The notes beneath the pieces are model-generated. The model was not told where the DNA came from. It was given only the letters and a program-made list of their open reading frames with translations, and ran no database searches. Of a stretch of 64,000 nt of DNA, positions 1 to 8,875 are shown in pieces. Source of the DNA: QNZT01 sp964573205. Lineage in GTDB: Bacteria; Campylobacterota; Campylobacteria; Campylobacterales; QNZT01. Each line of letters begins with the position of its first letter. Positions within the stretch are counted from its first letter, which is position 1. The translations under genes were made by a program, and so were the position numbers. The stretch is from positions 10,401 to 74,400 of the forward strand of contig CAZNIT010000012.1 in NCBI GenBank assembly GCA_964573205.1, given 5' to 3'.

Positions 1-574
1 TATCCATAACCGTCGATTGCTCGGTTGCGTAAAAATCGTTTTTATACATATAAGCGACGTACGCTTTACAATCAGGTGCGAACGCTTTCAATCTGTGAGG
101 ATTTTTCTGTGCGAATTTTTTAACCGCGACCGCGGCTCTTCTATCGGAATTACCCTCTCTTAAAACGGGATTAACCGCAGAACCAAGACATGTAGCATAT
201 CTTTCTCTGATGGATTTTTCCTCTTCTGTTTGAGGATCTTCAGGGAAGTCGGGTAAATTATATCCTTGAGATTTAAGTTCGGCTATACACTCGGTAAGCT
301 GAGGAATAGAAGCGGATATGTTAGGTAGTTTTATTATATTCGCTTCAGGTTTTTTTACCAACTCTCCCAATTTCGCAAGTTCATCATCAATTTTCTGATC
401 TTCGCTCAAATACTCCGGAAACGTTGAAATAACTCTACCCGCCAAAGAGATGTCACGCAAATCTACATCGACCCCCGCCTCTTTCGCAAACGCTTTTACT
501 ATCGGTAAAAACGAATAAGTGGCCAACGCCGGCGCCTCGTCAATCTTTGTCCATACTATAGTCGGTTTTGACAT
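1..574 (-). CDS. icd: Isocitrate dehydrogenase [NADP], monomeric type (5' part, runs off the window)
   Basis: The 191 codons present start MSKPTIVWTKIDEAPALAT and continue in the style of the monomeric (about 740 residue) NADP-dependent isocitrate dehydrogenase family, which interconverts isocitrate and 2-oxoglutarate in the cytoplasm. Recognisable stretches are SFLPIVKAFA, the segment VDVDLRDISLAGR that follows it, and NPVLREGNSDRRAA in the substrate-binding region. The ATG at 574 is preceded by an AAGAGGAAG ribosome-binding site. The gene lies near acnB, which makes isocitrate, and both have TATAAT promoters with similarly placed GTAAC boxes. About three quarters of the gene lies outside the window, so an intact reading frame cannot be confirmed. 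Confidence 0.93.
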   Translation of the reverse strand, partial: MSKPTIVWTKIDEAPALATYSFLPIVKAFAKEAGVDVDLRDISLAGRVISTFPEYLSEDQKIDDELAKLGELVKKPEANIIKLPNISASIPQLTECIAELKSQGYNLPDFPEDPQTEEEKSIRERYATCLGSAVNPVLREGNSDRRAAVAVKKFAQKNPHRLKAFAPDCKAYVAYMYKNDFYATEQSTVMD

Positions 575-660
575 GTTTCTTCCTCTTTATATTTAGAATT
601 GAATTTATATTTTAATCATACGCCACGATAGGCGTCTAGCTGCTGTATTACAAAAAGTAA

Positions 661-720
661 ATTATACGATAATATTGTTTACCTTTGACAAAGTGTTACG
701 AAATATCACTTTTTGTTACG
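661..720 (-). promoter_or_regulatory. icd promoter with two GTAACA boxes
   Basis: Reading leftward, a TATAAT -10 box lies at 666-661, about 90 bases before the icd start. Upstream of it are two identical CGTAACA boxes at 700-694 and 720-714, exactly 20 bases apart, with 27 bases between the nearer box and the -10. The same half-site at almost the same distance occurs before acnB. A regulator site is inferred; no regulator is identified. Confidence 0.5.
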
Positions 721-762
721 ATAATTCATTTTAAAATGTTTCGATATTTCACACTTGAAAGG

Positions 763-1713
763 CTATTTTCGGATCTCTTTGAGATGATCTTTATAAGTTG
801 TAGTAAATTTGTGAGTATTTCCCTGCCCCTTTACAAAGTAGAGATAATTTACATCAGCGGGGTGCAGTGCTGCTTTTATAGCGTCGATACTTACGGCACA
901 TACGGGATTTGGAGGAAGCGCGTCGATTTTATACGTATTATACGAACTATTATCCTCCTTGATTCTTCTTGGAGTAACCTTTATGTGAGAATATTTTCCA
1001 TAGTTAAGTGTTCCGTCCATTTGAAGCTTCATCTTCTTCTTGAGACGATTGTATATTACCGCGGAGATTAAAGGCATCTCCTCTTTATTCGCCGCCTCCT
1101 TTTGAATGATCGAAGCTATCGTGACATATTTTGAAAACCACTCTTTTTGATTATATTTTTTTAACTCTTTTTTTGAAATACTCTCGTGCGACTTTAACGA
1201 TTCTTCAATAAGATATTTTATAAGTTTATCTTCAGAAATTCCCTTTGGAACTTGATATGTTTCGGCCAAAATAACACCATCTTCTATATCTGTATATTTT
1301 CCATATAAGTTTATAAGTTTTGTTGCATTCAAGTCAAGCTGCTTGGCGATTTGATCCAAAAATATCTCTTTTGTCTCTCCGGGAATCAAAACAATATCTA
1401 TCACCGCCGCTTTAGAGCGTGTAATTCTTGCAAAAAACTCCCCTCTACTCATTCGCTCTTCCCCAAGATCGATCCATCCGGCCTGCGGATAACCTATGAG
1501 TTTGACAAGATAATAATCCAAATCGTTGATATCAAGACCGCTTTTTTGAAGCGATTTCATAGCCGCTTTTGTAGAACCTTTGGGAATATAGATGATTCTT
1601 GGAGTTTTTATGCTCTCTTGCAAATAAGATTTTGTATAAAAAAACGCACCAACTGCGATTAAAAGTGAGAGGATAATTAAAATAAGTACCGTTTTGAGAA
1701 ATTTTATAAGCAT
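763..1713 (-). CDS. mltG: Endolytic murein transglycosylase MltG (YceG-like)
   Basis: MltG cuts nascent peptidoglycan glycan strands at the inner membrane and so helps set glycan length. The 316-residue protein has one N-terminal membrane segment (about residues 6-26), a LysM-like stretch and a C-terminal YceG domain. The catalytic glutamate should be E206 in ASIIQKEAANK, matching the family ASI-x-x-KE motif, followed by SAVIYNRLKKKMKLQMD and the typical C-terminal ALHPADVNYLYFV. Length is normal for the family. It lies 38 bases downstream of acnB on the same strand, separated by a stable UUCG hairpin, so it may be read from the acnB promoter. Confidence 0.95.
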   Translation of the reverse strand: MLIKFLKTVLILIILSLLIAVGAFFYTKSYLQESIKTPRIIYIPKGSTKAAMKSLQKSGLDINDLDYYLVKLIGYPQAGWIDLGEERMSRGEFFARITRSKAAVIDIVLIPGETKEIFLDQIAKQLDLNATKLINLYGKYTDIEDGVILAETYQVPKGISEDKLIKYLIEESLKSHESISKKELKKYNQKEWFSKYVTIASIIQKEAANKEEMPLISAVIYNRLKKKMKLQMDGTLNYGKYSHIKVTPRRIKEDNSSYNTYKIDALPPNPVCAVSIDAIKAALHPADVNYLYFVKGQGNTHKFTTTYKDHLKEIRK

Positions 1714-1721
1714 ATATAGTT

Positions 1722-1741
1722 GCGGTATCCGAAGATACCGC
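1722..1741 (-). other. UUCG-loop hairpin between acnB and mltG
   Basis: An 8-bp perfect stem (GCGGTATC paired with GATACCGC) closes a loop that reads UUCG on the leftward transcript, the cUUCGg tetraloop known for high stability. No U-run follows, so it is not a standard intrinsic terminator. It could protect the acnB 3' end or mark a processing point that lowers mltG expression; that role is inference. Confidence 0.6.
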
Positions 1742-1751
1742 TTAACTCCTC

Positions 1752-4331
1752 TTACTTGACCATATCTTCGAGCATTTGCGGCTCGATTTCATCAAAATTG
1801 AGGTACTTATAAACTCTATCGGTAATATCTGGAGTAATTTTCTTACTTACTATTTCAAGATATTCCTCTTTTGTCGGAAGTCTTCCAAGCAGTGCCGCAA
1901 CAGCCGCGACTTCGGCACTTCCAAGATAAACTTTAGCATCTTTTCCAAGACGATTGTCGAAGTTTCTTGTGGAAGTTGAAAATACTATCGCCTCATCCGC
2001 TACTCTAGCTTGATTTCCCATACAAAGAGAACATCCCGGAACCTCGGTTCTTGCACCCGCCGCCCCAAAGATAGCGTAATATCCCTCTTCGGTTAGAGTT
2101 TTTTCATCCATTTTCGTCGGAGGAACAACCCATAGTTTCGACTTGACGGCACCTTCACCTCTTAATACTTCACCAAGAGCTCTGAACAATCCGATATTTG
2201 TCATACACGAACCGACAAACACTTCGTCGATTTTTCCCGTAGGTCTGTTAGGATCGGAAAGTACTTCAGTCAACGTAGCGACATCGTCAGGATCGTTAGG
2301 ACAAGCGACTATCGGCTCGGTGATCTCATTTAGATCTATCTCGATAACCGCAGCGTACTGAGCGTCCGCGTCTCTTTCGAGAAGTACCGGATTTTCGATC
2401 CACTCTCTCATCTTCTTCGCTCTTCTTTCAAGAGTTTTTGCATCTTGGTAACCATCTTTCACCATCTGCTCTATAAGTGCGATATTCGATTTCAAATACT
2501 CGATAATAGGCTCTTTGTTAAGCTTCACGGTACAAGCGGCCGCACTTCTTTCGGCCGAAGCGTCCGAAAGTTCAAATGCCTGCTCGCACTTTAAATCCTC
2601 AAGCCCCTCTATCTCTAAAATTCTACCCGCAAAGATATTTTTCTTTCCTTTTTTTTCAACGGTCAAAAGCCCCTCTTTTATAGCTTGATAAGGAATTGCG
2701 TTAACAAGATCTCTTAGAGTGATTCCAGGTTGCATCTCTCCTTTGAACTTCACTAGTACGGATTCCGGCATAGTAAGAGGCATCATACCTGTAACCGCGG
2801 CAAACGCTACAAGTCCAGAACCCGCCGGAAACGATATACCTATCGGAAATCTGGTGTGAGAGTCCGCACCCGTTCCCACGGTATCCGGAAGACACATTCT
2901 GTTAAGCCAAGAGTGAATAACGCCGTCGCCGGGTTTTAATATTACACCTTTTCTTGTCGTCCAAAACGGCGGAAGTTCATGTTGGAGTTTGATGTCTGCG
3001 GGCTTTGGATAAGCTGCCGTATGGCAAAAAGATTGCAGTACGAAATCAGCACCGAAATTAAGAGCCGCAAGCTCTTTTATCTCATCTCTTGTCATCGGTC
3101 CCGTAGTATCTTGGGAACCAACCGTCGTCGCTACCGGCTCACAATAAGTTCCAGGTTTGACACCATCCATACCGCAAGCTTTTCCGACCATCTTTTGAGC
3201 TAAGGTAAACCCTTTTCCGTCATCTTCGGGCATGTCAGGCTGTAAAAATACTTCACTAGCCCCAAGTCCCAGCGCTTCTCTGGCTTTTGCGGTCAAGCCT
3301 TTACCGATTATAAGAGGAATTCTTCCCCCTGCTCTCATCTCATCAGGCAAAGTGTTCGGTTTTAATTCAAACTCACTTACTACTTTGCCCTCTTTGTATA
3401 TCTTCCCTTCGAAAGGTTTTAATGTTATAACATCTCCCATAGAGAGCTGGCTTACATCAGCTTCGATAGGAAGACATCCCGAATCTTCGGCTGTATTGAA
3501 GAAAATAGGCGCGATTATAGAACCTATTACTACACCGCCGGTCCTTTTATTAGGAACACCGGGAATATCATGACCTAAATGCCACTGAACGGAGTTTATA
3601 CCCGATTTTCTCGAACTTCCCGTTCCAACGACATCACCTACATATGCTAAGGGGTGTCCGAACTCTTTTTTTAGTCTCTGGATAGTTCCAAGCGGATCAT
3701 CCATTTTCGCCGCAAGCATCGATTTTGCATGAAGAGGAATATCGGATCTCGTAAATGCTTCGGACGCCGGAGAGAGATCGTCGGTATTCGTTTCGCCAGG
3801 TACTTGAAATACGGTAAGAGTCATCTCTTGCGGAATCGGATCTTTTGAGGTAAACCATTCGGCTTGAGCCCAAGACTCTATGACATCCTTAGCATAAGCA
3901 TTGCCTTCGTCCATAAGTTTTTTAACGCTATTAAACGAATCATAAACCAAAATCGTATGTTTCAGTTCATTCGCAGCGGCTTTTGCAACTTCCTCATCGT
4001 CGCTTTTAAGTGCCTCGACCAAAGGTTCCACATTGAAACCGCCCAACATCATACCTAAAATCTCAACCGCTTTTAATTTATTAATAGCGGTTGAAGTCGT
4101 TTTCTCCTGAACTATATCATGTAAAAATGCCGCTTTAACATAAGCCGCATCATCAACTCCCGGATTGATATGATTGACAAAAAGATCCATAAGATAATCA
4201 ACTTCAGGTATAGGATCCTTCTTCAACAACTCAACCAGTTCTGCCGTCTGCTCCGCGCTAAGAGGTAGCGGAGGTACGCCGAGTTCTTCTCTCTCTTTTG
4301 TGTGTGCTTTGTAATCTTCTATTAAGCCCAT
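1752..4331 (-). CDS. acnB: Bifunctional aconitate hydratase 2 / 2-methylisocitrate dehydratase
   Basis: This is the AcnB-type aconitase, which interconverts citrate and isocitrate through a [4Fe-4S] cluster. At 859 residues it has the usual AcnB length. The N-terminal HEAT-like domain (about residues 1-160) contains DYLMDLFVNHINPGVDDAAY, then come the swivel domain (about 170-390, with GTGSSRKSGINSVQWHLG) and the catalytic domains. Cluster-binding cysteines are in GSCMTNIG and in PGCSLCMGNQ near the C-terminus. The ATG at 4331 follows an AAGGAG site. Its own promoter lies between it and ftsK. With icd nearby, the segment covers two adjacent steps of the TCA or reverse TCA cycle. Confidence 0.98.
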   Translation of the reverse strand: MGLIEDYKAHTKEREELGVPPLPLSAEQTAELVELLKKDPIPEVDYLMDLFVNHINPGVDDAAYVKAAFLHDIVQEKTTSTAINKLKAVEILGMMLGGFNVEPLVEALKSDDEEVAKAAANELKHTILVYDSFNSVKKLMDEGNAYAKDVIESWAQAEWFTSKDPIPQEMTLTVFQVPGETNTDDLSPASEAFTRSDIPLHAKSMLAAKMDDPLGTIQRLKKEFGHPLAYVGDVVGTGSSRKSGINSVQWHLGHDIPGVPNKRTGGVVIGSIIAPIFFNTAEDSGCLPIEADVSQLSMGDVITLKPFEGKIYKEGKVVSEFELKPNTLPDEMRAGGRIPLIIGKGLTAKAREALGLGASEVFLQPDMPEDDGKGFTLAQKMVGKACGMDGVKPGTYCEPVATTVGSQDTTGPMTRDEIKELAALNFGADFVLQSFCHTAAYPKPADIKLQHELPPFWTTRKGVILKPGDGVIHSWLNRMCLPDTVGTGADSHTRFPIGISFPAGSGLVAFAAVTGMMPLTMPESVLVKFKGEMQPGITLRDLVNAIPYQAIKEGLLTVEKKGKKNIFAGRILEIEGLEDLKCEQAFELSDASAERSAAACTVKLNKEPIIEYLKSNIALIEQMVKDGYQDAKTLERRAKKMREWIENPVLLERDADAQYAAVIEIDLNEITEPIVACPNDPDDVATLTEVLSDPNRPTGKIDEVFVGSCMTNIGLFRALGEVLRGEGAVKSKLWVVPPTKMDEKTLTEEGYYAIFGAAGARTEVPGCSLCMGNQARVADEAIVFSTSTRNFDNRLGKDAKVYLGSAEVAAVAALLGRLPTKEEYLEIVSKKITPDITDRVYKYLNFDEIEPQMLEDMVK

Positions 4332-4358
4332 TTAATCTCCTTAAAAATATTTGATATG

Positions 4359-4440
4359 ATTATACACGAATGTACATTTATATTGAACAATGTGTTACTT
4401 TATGTAACATTTAAACTTTTTTATAGTTACAAATAGTTAC
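4359..4440 (-). promoter_or_regulatory. acnB promoter with inverted and repeated GTAAC boxes
   Basis: Reading leftward, the -10 box TATAAT is at 4364-4359, within TGTATAAT. It is preceded, after 28 bases, by an inverted repeat TGTTAC-ATAAA-GTAACA (4409-4393). Further upstream are two direct copies of GTAACTA starting at 4440 and 4430, 10 bases apart, the first touching the ftsK stop codon. The icd promoter has the same GTAACA half-site 27 bases from its -10. This arrangement suggests a shared regulator of the two TCA genes, unidentified here. Confidence 0.5.
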
Positions 4441-4442
4441 AT

Positions 4443-6767
4443 CTATACAAGTATCTCTCTTTGACCTTTAGTATTCGGTGCTGAAATGACGCCGGTAAGT
4501 TCCAACTGCTCCACTATCCTAGCCGCCCTGTTATAACCTATCTGAAGTCTTCTTTGCAAGTAACTGATAGATGTTTTTTTATCCGATAAAACTATTGTTT
4601 TAGCCTCCTCGTACAGTTCGTCGAAATCATCCTCTTTAGAGTTTTTGACATCATCGGCTCCGGTTATATTTAAAGATCCCGGTTCATTCAAAAACGACTC
4701 GTCATAAACCACTTCTCTTTGAACTTTTAAAAATTCGACGATCGTCTCTATCTCCTTTTCGGTAATAAACGGTGCATGAAGTCTTATAAGTCCCGAAGTT
4801 CCAGGAGGAGTAAAGAGCATATCTCCGCGCCCAAGAAGCGATTCGGCACCCATAGTATCAAGAATCACTTTCGAATCTATCTTTTGCCCCACTTTAAAAG
4901 ATATCCTGCTGGGAAGATTCGCTTTTATAAGCCCTGTTACGACATCGACGGAAGGTCTTTGTGTAGCGACGATTAAATGAATACCGCTCGCCCGTGCCAT
5001 CTGTGCCAACCTAGCGATATAAAACTCCACATCTTTACCGCTTGTCATCATAAGATCGGCAAGCTCGTCAATGATAACCACTATATACGGAAATGTAGAG
5101 TAGCCCTCTTTTTTAGCCTTCGCGTTGTAATTTTCTATATTTTTTGTTTTTGTTTTACTCATGAGCTTATATCGTTTTTCCATCTCCACGACCATATTTG
5201 CCAAAGCTACTATAGCCTGTTTGGCTTGAGTTATTACCGGTGTTAGAAGATGGGGTATATCATTATATATGGAAAACTCAAGCATTTTCGGATCGATCAT
5301 CAAAAGTTTCAAATCATCCGGCGAATTTCTATATAATAATGAAACCAACATAGCGTTTATACCGACACTCTTACCGCTTCCGGTAGTTCCGGCGATGAGA
5401 AGGTGAGGAAGTTTTTTCAAATCGGTTACGAACGGATTACCTACTATATCTTTACCCACAGCCATTGTAAGCTCTGATTCCGCTTTTTGAAATAGAGGAC
5501 TTTGAAGTATCTCTTTTAAAAAGATTGTATCAATCTGTTTATTTGGAATCTCGATACCGACAACATCTTTACCGGGTACCGGTGCTTGAATACGAATAGT
5601 TTCAGCTTTAAGAGCCATCGCAAGATCATCTTGAAGTGTAAGAATCTTCGAAACTTTAATATGCGCGTCCGGGCGAAACTCGAATGTCGTAACAACAGGT
5701 CCTGAGTATGTAGCTACGACATCACCGGTTATCTTGAATTGTGAGAGCTTTTCCAAAAGATCGACAATCTTTTGATCAATTTCGGCTTCATTTACATGGT
5801 GTCTCTTCTTGGGAGGAGTTTTTAGAAAATCAAGATAAGGAAGTTTGAAATTTTTAGGTTTATCAATTTTTCCTTTTCCGCTTTTAGCTATATGTTTTTT
5901 ATTCTCTTTTATCTCAGTTACGATTTTAGTTTTGCTCTTAGGCGTTTTGATACTCTTTTTTACGGTCTCTTCTACCGATTTTGCCAGTTTCTCGAGATCT
6001 TCGGTCTCTTTTTTGATAGTTTGAAACTTCTGCGATCTTTGAACCTCCAGCGAATTTACGCTAGAATCGTCTTTTTCGCTTGAGTTTATGAGCTCGTCGA
6101 TACTCTTGTGAAACACCAAGCTCTCCTCTTTGATATCGATATCGTTCTCTTTCGTCGATACGACATTTTGTTTGATCTCCTTTTGAGAGGGCGCCTCGGA
6201 CGTAACGGTTTTGTTCACAATCGATATATTTGACGGTGATATTATAGTCTCTTTCTCTTTTATCAAAAACTCTTTAAATTGCACTATTTTTTCGATAAAT
6301 TCATCTTTTACGCGACGAAAATAATCCTTGATTCCGAAACTAAAAGAGAAATTTTCAATAGTCGCGTTTGCTAAAAATACGGCGGAAGTGAGAATTAATC
6401 CCAATATCACTACCCATATTCCGACGTTTCCTACATATTTGGTCAAAACGGTATCGATTCTTGAACCCAAAACTCCCAGATAGCTACTCTCCACTAGCTT
6501 TGCCTGTAACATCAAAAACGCCAAAAACAAAATAATCGCGGGTATCCAAATACGACTCCTCTCAAGACGCATATGAGGATCCTTATATACGAAATAAGCC
6601 GGAACTATCAGCACGTAAGGATAGATAAAAGCCAAATAACCGAAAAAGACGCGATTATAAAGACCGATAACCGATCCGATTTCACCGGAAGCCTCCGGCA
6701 TAAGAGTCGCAAAACCGATAAATACGAAGATAAGGGCGGTTATGATGAATAAAATAGTTCTTAAAAT
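4443..6767 (-). CDS. ftsK: DNA translocase FtsK (probable ATT start)
   Basis: FtsK anchors at the division septum and pumps chromosome ends apart. The protein has N-terminal membrane segments, a long charged linker, the motor domain with Walker A GTTGSGKSVG and Walker B-type VVIIDELADLMM, and a C-terminal gamma winged helix (about the last 65 residues, with YLQRRLQIGYNRAARI). The first ATG (6701) falls just after the first membrane helix. The open frame continues upstream to a TAG at 6812-6810 and encodes a credible helix (ILRTILFIITALIFVFIGFA), but it has no ATG, GTG or TTG. An ATT at 6767, eight bases after an AAGG, is the best start and gives 774 residues. If ATG is used, the protein is 752 residues and loses the first helix. 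Confidence 0.9.
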   Translation of the reverse strand: MLRTILFIITALIFVFIGFATLMPEASGEIGSVIGLYNRVFFGYLAFIYPYVLIVPAYFVYKDPHMRLERSRIWIPAIILFLAFLMLQAKLVESSYLGVLGSRIDTVLTKYVGNVGIWVVILGLILTSAVFLANATIENFSFSFGIKDYFRRVKDEFIEKIVQFKEFLIKEKETIISPSNISIVNKTVTSEAPSQKEIKQNVVSTKENDIDIKEESLVFHKSIDELINSSEKDDSSVNSLEVQRSQKFQTIKKETEDLEKLAKSVEETVKKSIKTPKSKTKIVTEIKENKKHIAKSGKGKIDKPKNFKLPYLDFLKTPPKKRHHVNEAEIDQKIVDLLEKLSQFKITGDVVATYSGPVVTTFEFRPDAHIKVSKILTLQDDLAMALKAETIRIQAPVPGKDVVGIEIPNKQIDTIFLKEILQSPLFQKAESELTMAVGKDIVGNPFVTDLKKLPHLLIAGTTGSGKSVGINAMLVSLLYRNSPDDLKLLMIDPKMLEFSIYNDIPHLLTPVITQAKQAIVALANMVVEMEKRYKLMSKTKTKNIENYNAKAKKEGYSTFPYIVVIIDELADLMMTSGKDVEFYIARLAQMARASGIHLIVATQRPSVDVVTGLIKANLPSRISFKVGQKIDSKVILDTMGAESLLGRGDMLFTPPGTSGLIRLHAPFITEKEIETIVEFLKVQREVVYDESFLNEPGSLNITGADDVKNSKEDDFDELYEEAKTIVLSDKKTSISYLQRRLQIGYNRAARIVEQLELTGVISAPNTKGQREILV

Positions 6768-6836
6768 AGCTTTACCTTGTATAATTTTTTTGAAAATTAT
6801 AGCAAAAAACTATTTTTATTTGTATATTTGTGAATT

Positions 6837-8723
6837 TTATTTCATATAATTTAACAGTGAAAGGGAATTGATTTTGGTCACGCTGGATAAAATTGCCTGA
6901 TAATTGAGTGAAAGTTGATTTAAATTCATATACGCTTCGGCGATATCGACATCCGTAATTTCCGATTTAAGCTCTTTGATACTAAGCTCCATACTCATAG
7001 ATCTCTCTTGGGCGACCGTAAGAGATTTGTCAAGTACTCCCACCTTTGCAAGCTGATTGTTAAAATGTGTATCGAATTGTTCGATTTTCGTGATGGAATT
7101 TTCTATCCCGATACTCCTAGGATTTTCACTTTTGGAATCCGTCTGCACTATACCGTTTCTTACGGCTTCGATGATCTCGTCAAGCTCGGCGAATATATCC
7201 ATTTGCGCTTTTTGGATTGTAATCGCATTATCGGACATGAAAGATACGGTAGGAGTATTTACACTATAATCATCGGCTTGAGAATCGTACATTGCGAACT
7301 CTATCTTGCTCAAATCGTTGGACTTATCCGTAATCCGCATTTTCCCGCTTTGATTTATTTCAACGCTCACTCTCTCTTTTGAAGCGACTATCGCCGCATC
7401 AAAGCCGCTTTTATCGTTACTTTGGGGAAGTTTGTTCGAGGTAACCATAGCCACTATGTCGTTTAATTGCCTCATCGTCATCTCGTTTGCACCCGTTTGA
7501 GTTCCGTCGGCATTATAAATATTATAAACGTCCGTACCCCCAATTGTAAATGTCGAGCCACCGTTTGAGAGTGAAAGTACTATATCCTTGGCGTTACCCT
7601 CGATATCGGTAGCCTTCATGATAAAGGATTTGCCGTCAAGCGAACCGTTTGATATGTCCGATAGTTTCGTATCGCTTCGTGCTATGGCGCCGTCGGCGAT
7701 TAGAGTTACATTTCCTTCTATATCTGAGCCGTTCTTCATAAAATAAGCGCTATCTTCGATACCGGCGGCCGCCATTTGATATCCGCTGTTTATAAAAGCG
7801 ATCTCTTTTGTACCTTGAGTCGCATGAAGTTTGAACTCAAGTTGGCTGGTACCTTTTTGCATATCAGTTATAACGATATTTCCGTTATCGTTCAACTCCA
7901 CCTCGACATTTTTATTAGTAGCGGTGTTTCCGTAACTCTCGCCTATTTTGGTTAAAAGTGTCTCGACACTCTCACCCGTATTTATCGTAAATTGATTTTT
8001 TACGCTACCGCCGTTGTGCGAAGTACCGGATAACATAAATGTAACCGGAGTGTCGTTTGTTAAGTCCTCATCGTCATCACCGACCATATCTCTGATAGTA
8101 TCGGTTCTCTTTATATATTCATCGGTCTGAAAGTTTTTCAATGAAACATTCGTACCGACTACCTTATTTACACTTTCGTCACTTCCTAAAAAAAGCGTTT
8201 TACCGTCAATATTTTGAGCGACGACCACCCCTTCACCGACAACCGTTCGGATCTTTTCACCATTACCGTTATATTGTCCGTTGGCATCGATCGGTTTTAT
8301 TGAAGTAGCGGAACCTGAAAATAGATATTGACCGGCGATCTGTGTATTCGCAATATTTATCATATGCTCTTTTTCAAGCTCCAATTCATCCGCAAGCGTC
8401 TTTAAATTATCTTTATTTAAAGCGGCGTTTGATGCATTTATCAATCTGTTTTTTATATTTCTGACGGAATTTGCGAACTCTTGAAGTGCGGCGTCCGAAG
8501 CAGCCGTAAAATTCTTCGCTTTTTGCGTTCTATCTTGAACGCCTTTTAATTCGTTGATATGAGAATCGAGTTTCAAGGAGTCATTATATATGGTAGGATC
8601 GTCATAACTGTTTTGGATCTTTTTCCCCGATGAAATCTGCTCGGTTACTTTTTTCAACTCTTGGTTGATTTTTTGCTGATCTTGTTTGAAGTTATCATAA
8701 AGATACTGACTTGTAATTCTCAT
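6837..8723 (-). CDS. flgL: Flagellar hook-associated protein 3 (hook-filament junction)
   Basis: FlgL joins the flagellar hook to the filament and is exported through the flagellar type III system. The N-terminal 150 residues are flagellin-like (MRITSQYLYDNF, then KVTEQISSGKKI and NSYDDP) and the C-terminus has the matching helix (SLLNYMK, preceded by ITDVDIAEAYMNLNQLSLNY). At 628 residues it is about twice the E. coli length. The extra is a long central surface region, as is usual in Campylobacterota. No signal peptide is expected. It stands alone here, without flgK, which is typical of the scattered flagellar genes of this group. A sigma-28-like -10 (GCCGATAT) lies 46 bases before the start. 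Confidence 0.95.
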   Translation of the reverse strand: MRITSQYLYDNFKQDQQKINQELKKVTEQISSGKKIQNSYDDPTIYNDSLKLDSHINELKGVQDRTQKAKNFTAASDAALQEFANSVRNIKNRLINASNAALNKDNLKTLADELELEKEHMINIANTQIAGQYLFSGSATSIKPIDANGQYNGNGEKIRTVVGEGVVVAQNIDGKTLFLGSDESVNKVVGTNVSLKNFQTDEYIKRTDTIRDMVGDDDEDLTNDTPVTFMLSGTSHNGGSVKNQFTINTGESVETLLTKIGESYGNTATNKNVEVELNDNGNIVITDMQKGTSQLEFKLHATQGTKEIAFINSGYQMAAAGIEDSAYFMKNGSDIEGNVTLIADGAIARSDTKLSDISNGSLDGKSFIMKATDIEGNAKDIVLSLSNGGSTFTIGGTDVYNIYNADGTQTGANEMTMRQLNDIVAMVTSNKLPQSNDKSGFDAAIVASKERVSVEINQSGKMRITDKSNDLSKIEFAMYDSQADDYSVNTPTVSFMSDNAITIQKAQMDIFAELDEIIEAVRNGIVQTDSKSENPRSIGIENSITKIEQFDTHFNNQLAKVGVLDKSLTVAQERSMSMELSIKELKSEITDVDIAEAYMNLNQLSLNYQAILSSVTKINSLSLLNYMK

Positions 8724-8769
8724 TTAAAACTCCCGTTTTCGCTACGATAGACTCTACTTTCTAATACAA

Positions 8770-8777
8770 ATATCGGC
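8770..8777 (-). promoter_or_regulatory. Sigma-28-like -10 element before flgL
   Basis: On the minus strand GCCGATAT lies 46 bases before the flgL ATG. The flagellar sigma factor FliA recognises GCCGATAA in enterics and CGATWT in Campylobacter/Helicobacter, so the match is good. A -35 element is not clear, which keeps this tentative. Confidence 0.4.
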
Positions 8778-8875
8778 TTAAACGACTGAAAATATAGTTT
8801 TTTTATGAAAATTTTGTTTTTTTAAGGAAAAAATTGTAACATACTCAGATTTCAAATTTTAAAGGAAGGTAAATT

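Noticed and set aside
685..1071. 128-codon plus-strand frame overlapping the mltG 3' end
   Set aside because: It is antisense to a clear MltG frame, has no ribosome site and encodes a low-complexity Ile/Phe/Tyr-rich product.
3232..3573. Long plus-strand frame inside acnB
   Set aside because: It is a mirror of the AcnB codons in the opposite strand; no family resemblance and no start signals.
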